This document shows, in pieces, positions 55,601 to 64,000 of a stretch of DNA of 64,000 nt (position 1 is the stretch's first letter; the number at the start of each line of letters is the position of its first letter). The notes under the pieces were generated by a model that saw only the letters and a program-made list of their open reading frames with translations, did no database searches and had not been told where the DNA came from. The translations under genes were made by a program, and so were the position numbers. The stretch spans positions 558,001 to 622,000 of the forward strand of contig MBPM02000039.1 of NCBI GenBank assembly GCA_001695595.3, written 5' to 3'. The DNA comes from Plasmopara viticola (taxonomy: Eukaryota > Oomycota > Peronosporomycetes > Peronosporales > Peronosporaceae).

Positions 55601-58600
55601 GCTGGGCATTAGCATCATTTTTCGTCGATTTTGGTATCGCCAGCAAAATTATGGCGCTAATCTGCCAACTTAACTTTCTACATTTTTGGAAGCTGTATTT
55701 TTATAATATTACGATTGAAGCAGCACCTTTAGCACAAGATTGCTCGGCTTAAGCCTCGTCGTCGACTGACAGCAGAATGCAACTGTATTACCTACGGCTC
55801 ACAACATCAAGTCGTCAAGAGCACTTCTTCAGTAGCGGTCATCTAAAAGTTCGAGATTAACTCTGCATTAGTTCTCACACTAAAAATTTGACAAAGTGGG
55901 ACCTCAAACTCCCATGATTTTTGGAATGAAGAATTCTCCTACAATTCATAAGGTATTGGGTGCGACTTTGACAACGGCGCAGCAATCTACCTGGTGAAAC
56001 GCTTGCTCTTTATACTTAGGAGTGAAAAGAAAAGTCGATGGCTTCGCACCATGCGGCGCACTATGAGGTATTTGCTTTTATGTTGCTCGTGACCAATATT
56101 TGTCCATAAATTGGCGAGGCATAGCGCCGACTACTTTGTCTATCTCCGACAAATCGAGGCACCGAATGTATTAGATCTTGTCCAATTCCTTATCAGACCT
56201 CGAGCATATCTGTCGTACCGCTCCGCGAGTAGAATGATTGAATCGTGCCTTTTGAGCGTGACTGTGCTTTTGTACGACCCGACGCCAACGCTTCGCATTC
56301 ACTTACCGAATAAGCCTACATAGAGCCTTGCTTATATATGGTTTTTTAGGAACGTCAAATTTATTCGCTGGAGTCTCTTTTCTAAAATTTAGAATGAACC
56401 AATACTGCGCGCACTATCAGAGAAGTAATTAGTGTTTTAGAATAATCATTAGCGTTTATCAGTACTTAAGCTCTAACATAACCTTCGGCGTTCTCTTTGT
56501 TCCGTTTCAGGCAGATAATAATTTTTTAATATTTTGCCCTACGGTCACTTTATCGCATACATTCTTTGGACAGTAAGTCACTTCAATACAAAATACTCGA
56601 CTTGTTACGCATTTTGGGAGAAGTTTTTCTTAGCAAGCCGCTTAGCTTTGCTCCCCTAGCATGCATAGAAATAGTCTGTGGTGGTACTCACGGAGCGCAA
56701 GGATAAGCAAATCTTTTCATGCTTAGTGGGATGTAGTCCATCAAGACACGAACGGCGTTGTTGGCTGCAAAATTAACGAGTAAAGGCATGTGACTAGGCG
56801 TGTAATGGTTAATACATCCCTGACAATATTTGTTTGCCTGGTATTATCTTCAGCAATTGGATGCTTTGCTGTGGGTATGTCCAAGCTAGCGCTGAGCACC
56901 TAGAAAAACAAACTCAACAAAGCCAATTCGCAATTTGTGACTCTGGGCGCTCATAGGGGCTAAAGCCTTGATCAAACACCAATTGTGTGTCTAAATTCGT
57001 CGACCATGCCCGGCACAACCACTAAATGAGCCATTCTCCTTGATCACGACAATAATAGTGCTGCCTGCTAAGTCCTTCGATACACCTAACACAAAGCCGA
57101 TACTAATGAGGTACCAATAACGCAATACAGCCGAAAGTCTTGGAAAGGTGCACACGCATTTGGCACGGGGCACTGGTTACTTCGCACGTGCGCACATATG
57201 TGTAATACACATATTGAATCGGGCCATCAATAGCGGATATATTTATCTTTTCTTAATCGCATGCTTGCGAAGCGGTGTATCAGGAGCTCATGGAAAACTC
57301 AATATACCTGATACGGATTAAGAGAGGCCATTATATATTATGATTGTTTTATATCAGTGCTGTAGTACAACAGACCATCTTTTTCACCAAAATGTAAAGT
57401 GGCCTCGAATTTTATTACAATGATAAAATTTTGCTCGGGTCATAAAGAAGACCTTTTTAAAGTTAGTTACATGCCATATTGCGCACACGCACCAAGTATC
57501 CATATTATGCAACTGACGTGATACTTGTGACACGGGCTAGCTACAACGCAATAGCGCAGCAGTCAAAGCTTTCTGCTTTTCTTAACATAACTCGCTTTAA
57601 TGTGATCCTCGGCAAAGAAAAAGAGCCATTCGGCCAATTTCTGCGGGGGGTGAGGCTACTGTGTCGTGAAGAGCTATTACGCATAATCGCTATAGATCAA
57701 GATTCAATGTAAGTCTAGTAGATGGAATCTAATTCTGATAAAAGCAGGCATCATCTTTAGAAGTTCATTACTATCGGCCGATTGAATGATCAAATCTGCC
57801 GAAATTCAAAAGCAAACACTATGATTGTCTCTACACAACAGCCTACGGCAGTACTAGTGGTAAATTATGGCGCGTCACGGTTGGCAGTATACGGTCGACT
57901 TGGGCCCAAATAGGACAGAATTGTCGCCCAAAAAGGCTTTTCTTTTCTTTGCCAAGCACCGGATAGTTACGTCTTCTGTGTTACCTTCTAAAAAAAGACA
58001 TTTGTTAGCTACTTCTGCCATATTTGTTCCATGCTTGCGTTGATTGTCGGCAAAGCCAAGCCACAATGTTGAGTTTTTGAGGCTCAAAAAGGCCAACCAC
58101 ATCTCGATGGTCTTGACCTCAACATGATCTGCCCGAAGTCAAATTTTCCAAACAATGATTTTTCTGCGCCGGCGATAGAACTATCTGCACTAACGTAGAG
58201 CTCAATCGTTTGCTCATGCACTTGAACACTACTTCGCAAGTGGACTAAAAGATCTCTCAAGTCTATCGCCTCATGATCTGCACGACTATTAATGTCAATT
58301 CCATTAAAGTATGTCTGTGCATACGCCTTGTATGCCTTAACAAATAAAGCACTAGACAGTTGCATATCACAGACCCATTTGAAAGTCTTACGGCATAGTT
58401 AGCCGCTCTCAAAACATACCGCACGAGAGACTGACCCGTATTATAATACGTGTAGACCAAGTCGATTGTAGTGTACATTCTACATCCCGGAATATTTCTT
58501 AGCACATCTATAACTGATAATGCTGATATGATTGATGCATGTATCTTGTTTTAATGTGTACGATGCGCCACTTGTTACTTGGCGTTTTGACACAAAATGT

Positions 58601-61600
58601 CAGCGTGAACAGAGGCAAATAAGTTTCGCAATACATTATTTTCTTGTGATTTGCAAAAATGACAATGATACCATTTTGCTTCTTTAGGAAAGGTCATTAA
58701 CGTTCCGCGCAATACTGCTTTCTAAACCCATGTCAGATATACATAGTGTTCACTTCGATGAAGTGGTTGTGCGATAGGCGGGTTCACATTCTAGCAAACA
58801 ATATTACAAATCCGATGGATGCTACCTTCTGAGTGTCTATTAATCTGAACGCTTCGCTCTTCGAAACAAGTGACTACTAAGCTGACTATATCATCAGTTC
58901 GCGTACATCGCCGAGCCTTAAAATGTTCACCTCGTTGACGTTAAGCAGGAAATTTATCGATAGAACATTGATCACGACTTTGACCGTACAATTATCACGC
59001 TCAAAAAATATACGTAACGGAGCGATGTCGCCATTTTCCGACATATTTGCCCGAGACTACCTTCGTTTGAATTGATACGCCCTGCACTGCTCGATGCGCT
59101 ATGTGCTTCTGTCTTCTCTTGTGGGGTCGACGAGACGCTTCGTGTTGTCTTTATTTGCGATCGGCTGTGCGTAGATTGGAACAGCAAAGTGTTTGTTGAC
59201 ACCCATCACGGAGTTCTGCTCATAAAGCCTTCACTTCAAAACATGAGCTGCTCCACGCGGATCAGAAAAATAAGTCATCAAATGCCTCGCACCTGGTCAG
59301 CTATGTTGCATTATACAAACTGCCTACATCAAGCGTTGCATCACCTGACGTCTTCGGTAAAAACATCGCATCAATAAAAGTATCGCACGAAAGTGCCCAT
59401 TTGTGTGCTCTATTTTCGAGCTTAAAGATCTCCAGAGCCACTCTCAATTACTCTTTTCACAGCGAAGTTGATACCATGGCCAATATAAACTCCCTGATTA
59501 CGAGCAGAAGATTTCTACTTCCTTTCTCCTAGAGGATTCCACAGTCACAGAAAGCGAATACAGCTTTGACGAGCATCTCTCCTAGAAATCGACGTCATTG
59601 AAGCAAGCGGATCCATAACCTTTAGCTGTCCTTCGCCAACACGGCGTTTTTCATAACTTAAAAACCCGTGTTGACTGCGTAGAATTTTGGAATAATCAAT
59701 ATCCACCCCTTTGAAGCCTATCCAGCTTCTTTCGCCTGACTTTTATAACAGGAAGTGAGTAAACCAAAGAATTATGTAAAGATTGACCACGACTGCCAAG
59801 AGTTGTACATACCTTTATTCAGGATTGCATATAGCTCTTTCGCGCCAAAATGTGAATTGAACATTATTTCTTCGTATCGAACCCACTTAGGGAACAAGTA
59901 ATGTCCAGCAGAGAAGCCTTGACTGATTTACACATAATGATGTATATCGTTGGTTTTTAGCTCCTAGTTCGTAATACTGCCATCTTATTGATGCTAAGTG
60001 CACCTCTCGATTTGTCACACTATATAACATAGCTACCAACAACTAGATTTATGCAGCCTTGCCAATAAGAGACAAAACCGGGACGCGCTCGCTGGGTTGC
60101 GCCTGATCTTGTGCAGGATGCGCGATTGAAGCCGTCATGTAACTAATGACAAACATTTGACGCAGATCGTTACTCAAACGTGGCTAAAGAACGTCAGCCA
60201 AAAAAAGTTGTTCGTTCCCGGCTTGTAATAATTTAGATCACCAATTCGTCCGGCGCGTCATCAGTATAAATTACAAATACATGCTCACCGATTAGGCACG
60301 CATTGATTTAGTCCGATAACCTTGCATAGCTGAGCAATTTCTTGTTATGCACCATAAAGCTGGCTATCTCTGTCGTGATTAGTAAAGCTCTCGGTCTTAA
60401 TGTAATCTATTGCAAAGTGGCTTGCGTCCCAGACAACGTTAGATAGCTGGAGTCATACTGAAAGCGTCAAAATCAACGTTTCTGCCAATTTCTGTTCCGC
60501 AGCATCGGAAGCTGCTTGGTGTTCATCACACCACAAACATGCGGTAACCTTATATAGGAGGTACGCAAGCTACTGGATCAATCAAGTGTGACTTCTCATG
60601 TGATACCTTTTGCCAGCTTAAACCAATGCCCAGTCGACCCGCTGGGTGTAGGGCAAGCCCAGATAGACATCACTTTCTTCAAGCCAGAAAAGACTGACTA
60701 ATCTTGATTTATTTATAAAATCGGAAGGCAATTAAAGGCTGTTGTTCTGGAACTACATCATTTGTCCATTTAAATCTATATCAGGTGCTTTTATAAATGC
60801 TCGACCTAGGTGTCATTTCAATTAAAAACACCGCATTTTTCCGCAGTCACAAACACGAAAGTAGATACTTGATTGTCTCGTGAGAATTTGAAGTGCTATG
60901 ATTTTAAGAAGGACCTTCATTAAAGCATTCATCCCTCCTTGGAAAGTATGTTGTCATAAAAAAAACTGATTCGTGGTAGGTTGTTCAACCCTCTAAAATA
61001 AAAACGCAGACGACCTCGCGGAGTTGAAGACGCAGTCTGCGATGGGTTTTGACGGTGTTTGAGCATTTAAGAGGGCAACAAATATAGATGCTCGCTAGGT
61101 TTGATCATGCTGTGTCTACAGTAAAAGGCAGCAGTTCATAGGGATTATTATATGCGCAGGAATTTGGGTGATAAAATTTCGAGAAATCGTTGGGTCTTAC
61201 AATGGAGTCCACTTATCACCGTCAACAATGCGTGGGTAACTTGGAATGTGAGGCGTAAGCCTAATGCAAAGAAGGATGAGCGAATCTGCTTTAAAGCTAT
61301 ATCTCGTAGGTCAAAACAACAAAAGTGTTCTATAGATGAGGAGAAAACCTTCTCAATATCGCACAAAAATAGAGAAGGCTAACACCCTGCATCAACACCG
61401 TAAATGCAGTAGTTAGTGAGAGCGTAATTGCCTGTTAGGGATTTGCACGTATCTCTCAACGGAGAAGGACCATTAATGACACAAGAAAACGTATAAGCGC
61501 ATTCTTTGGACGTTCTGGCTAACAACAATATGGACGTTAAACCATGAGCTATTGATCCAAGACACTTGGAGCCAAAAAGGAAATTTGCGGCTAACCAAAG

Positions 61601-63145
61601 GCCTTCTAATTGTCTTGACCTTCATATAGCCAGAAGGTTGATCCGTGTTATAGAGCATATTCCTGGTGAGCCTTAATCGAAAAGGTAGCCCCTGCTATAT
61701 CAAAGCCAATTAAAGTCTTTTTCCCGTCCCAATCTATCGGCATTCATCGTATAATAAGGAACAGTACAGGAGACCTATTACTTGTGGATAAGTGATGCTG
61801 AATAACGATAAAACAAAAAAATCACTTTGTGAAACGAGATCAAAGATTGCTTCAGCCAACAGCCTCATCATAGCCAAGTTCACAAATGGTTAGAGCTTCG
61901 TATTACATAAAGATATTAAAAGTTAAACTCGGTTCGGGATATAAATATCTACAATGCCGAAGTAGAAGTAAGTTTTTGCCATAACGACGATATGATTAGT
62001 GATTCAAGGGAAAAGTCGTACGAAGATTAAGCTGAGCTGTGCATTTAATTTAGACTTTGTATGATGATAATCTGCTTTGAAGTTCGAGTCGCTGGTTGGT
62101 AAATTAAATAGGCTTTAACGAACTTTATTAATATTACGGCGCATTATTTTTACTTCATAATGTATTTCTTGAAATTTAGACTGGCTATATGGTAGCCCCT
62201 AAGAAATGAAGTGGGCAATCGAAGTGAAAACCATGACGCATAAAATGCTCAAACGATACTTCACCTTTTGTTCCTATCATTAAGCGGAGAATATGGCTTA
62301 CGGTAAAAAGACAGCATTGCTTGTTTCGGAATTGGAACCTGAAAAACTGTGTTCAATCTGCTTATCAAACGAAGGGAACCACAACCGGCGCCAAGTTCTC
62401 GGGTCAAAGTACCCAACCGGAACCCCTAGGCGCTTGGTCTCTGGCTGGCTGGAGTGAGGTAAAAAATTAAAATCCTACTGTTGCAGCTGCCAATACCAAA
62501 AGTACTTCTGTTCCGCAAACACACACAAGCTTAAATTTTGTATGTTTTGCACGAAACTTCATCTCTCAGAGCTTCCTGCTCTCAATAAAAAAAACTGCTT
62601 GGAAGACATTTAATGGACTCTATGCAGGCCGCTCGTGAAGTGATAGACAATTTGACGCACGCAGAAGGGTTTCTTTGAGCATCAAAACAGCGCACCAGGT
62701 GGGAAATAGTAATTATGGGTTGATTAAGGCGACTGTGCTGCAGTGTTCCTGCTTCAAGTCAGGGTCTCAGCCGGCCCTTGTCGCACGTATGCTTGACGCA
62801 GCTACGTCGGCACAGCAATTGGCACCTTTCACAGCTCCTGGATCGGCCAATCTCGATAAATAGGGCAGCTCAAACGATTGACAGCAGTTCTCGCGGCCTT
62901 GAAAGTTCCAACCCCAACCATTTGAGTTTTTCCAGCGATGAAGGACATCCAATCCTGACATTAATGTCAAAGTCGAGGCCAATGGCGAGGTTTTGCACCA
63001 CAGTCTAGAGAGTTGAAAAATGCCGCGGAAAATCAGGGCTCATTTCCATATAACTCATTAGAACGCAGCAATCACAACTCTTCAATATTCTTTTTTTTCT
63101 CTCCTCAAAAAGATTTTTTCGGAGAACCACCTGCCAGTGGGTCCT
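52691..63145. other. Long gene-poor stretch
   Basis: More than 10 kb with short frames only. I see no domain signatures, rRNA or tRNA-like folds, nor LTR pairs. The base composition is A/T-rich. It may be heavily decayed repeat DNA, but I cannot show that from the sequence alone. Confidence 0.5.
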
Positions 63146-63771
63146 TTAATTAAGAGCCGCGTTATCCGTCCCCCCATTTCATTATCCATCCACCATTTTT
63201 GTGATTGGCTAATTAAATTAACTTCTGATTGGCTGAGAATCGGGCTTGTTATTTAAATGTCTGTGACGCCACTACCGCTCCTCCATCTGCAACACGAATC
63301 AGTTGAATTTCTTCTATACTGCGCGCTACAGAATATTGTTAACTCTTGAAGACTGCTCGAGCGTTCACTTTTTATCGTGAGGGTATAAAGTTGCGCGAGG
63401 GGGAAGTGTAGAGCCTAGTGCTGAGAATCTTATCTCCAGAAGCCCGTGCTTGCAATTGAAACGTGGTCTTGGCCTGTTCAGTCGTTGCATAGGTCATTTC
63501 GGTTAAAGATGGTAACATGCTCATGGTCTCAAAAGCGGTAAAGTGATCGTTGGAGAGGGCAAATGTATGAGAGGGTGTGAGTGTGAATTTGAATGTGAGG
63601 AATGTAGCGCTCTGTGGATGGTGAAGTAAATAGCAAAAAGAAGCTAAGAGGAAAGTGGCGTCACAAACATTTAAATACCAAGCCCAAGTCTTAGCCAATC
63701 AGTAGTTTCTTTAATAAGCCAATCACAAAAATGGGGATGGATAATGAAATGGGGGGATGCTCCTTAATTAA
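63146..63771. mobile_element. MITE-like element with ~125-bp terminal inverted repeats
   Basis: The inverted repeats run from about 63154 to 63276 and from 63763 back to about 63656; shared blocks include CCCCCCATTTCATTATCCATCC and TTTTTGTGATTGGCT. TTAATTAA stands at both outer ends (63146-63153 and 63764-63771) and is the likely target duplication, though its palindromic form leaves the exact edge open (TTAA, TAA or all eight bases). The ~380-bp interior encodes no transposase; the 108-aa frame inside is not recognisable. Each terminal repeat carries two CCAAT-type boxes and a TATTTAAAT motif oriented inward. The superfamily is not determined. Confidence 0.85.
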
Positions 63772-63812
63772 TTATAATAGCTAAATTCTAGTGTAGATAT
63801 TGTCGAGTTTTC

Positions 63813-64000
63813 GGAAAAGGTTGGGGTGACGCCCTCCTTCCAAGCGCGGGGGCTAAATGCTTGCGCGCTTCGGGCAGGTGCTCTCGGGCATTTGCAGGTC
63901 TCTAACGAGTCTCACCCTCGACGCGACGGTCTCCAGCACCGGGCGCCACCTGGGCTCTTACCAAGTCAGAGCTAAGCAAAATAATGGAAGACCCTCACGA
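63813..64000 (-). repeat. Dispersed ~310-bp repeat, copy 3, cut by window end
   Basis: Reverse complement of the right part of 50806-51116 (starts GGAAAAGGTTGGGGTGACGC). The remainder lies beyond the window. It sits 42 bp from the MITE-like element. Confidence 0.85.

Noticed and set aside
59870..59895. Second possible B box (GGTTCGATAC on the minus strand)
   Set aside because: The surrounding bases do not fold into a tRNA; a chance match in A/T-rich sequence.
63372..63698. 108-aa frame inside the MITE-like element
   Set aside because: No transposase motif; it extends into the terminal inverted repeat and lacks a recognisable domain.

Overview
The window looks like a piece of an oomycete nuclear genome, most plausibly a downy mildew or Phytophthora-like plant pathogen. 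The evidence is effector-type secreted protein families (catalytically dead trypsin-fold proteins like glucanase inhibitor proteins, and NLP proteins), short 47-95 nt spliceosomal introns, compact host genes, and large retrotransposon-rich tracts with few genes. The species assignment is inference.

Left third (1-21.8 kb): a rearranged, nested repeat region. Three decayed copies of one Ty3/gypsy chromodomain-type element (A 1-2530 minus, B 6532-9094 minus, C 9656-12212 plus) and a fourth 3' fragment (D 14440-15201 plus) are arranged so that B and C face away from each other. Candidate 3' LTRs sit at 5618-6531, 12213-13121 and 15202-16069. Outside them lie two inverted copies of a secreted serine-protease-like gene (3698-4450 minus, 17246-17998 plus), so the tract is a large imperfect inverted duplication. 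The two protease copies share a 500-bp stretch with no differences, flanked by clearly diverged sequence. A Ty1/copia RNase H relic and a fragment of a neighbouring gene fill the right arm. At 18.6-21.7 kb are a 276-aa gene with two copies of an unrecognised helical motif and an intact condensin II subunit H2 gene (NCAPH2), with one intron recovered here. Pieces of NCAPH2 also occur antisense at the 5' ends of the retroelement copies.

Middle (21.8-45.4 kb): mostly gene-poor sequence. It holds an NLP cluster at 26.5-30.6 kb (two open reading frames and one pseudogene between them). Both open NLPs lack the acidic residues of the family's cation-binding heptapeptide, so they are probably not cytolytic. 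Also present are a short dispersed repeat between 135-bp direct repeats (25.6-26.2 kb), a perfect 55-bp palindrome (28.56 kb), a head-to-head array of ~100-bp tandem repeats (39.4-40.3 kb), a frameshifted ZNHIT1 gene (41.5-42.1 kb) and an unrecognised two-exon gene (42.5-43.2 kb).

Right (45.4-52.7 kb): a compact island of conserved eukaryotic genes: a multi-pass membrane protein fused to a class III nucleotide cyclase, a REEP/HVA22 protein with a C-terminal PH-like region, a NicO-type nickel/cobalt transporter sharing a 146-bp divergent promoter with the REEP gene, a small RGG/FoP protein, and a STIMATE (TMEM110) protein. Four splice junctions in the window were resolved by frame and family similarity. 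From 52.7 kb to the end I recognise no gene; the last kilobase holds a MITE-like element with ~125-bp terminal inverted repeats and another copy of the dispersed repeat.
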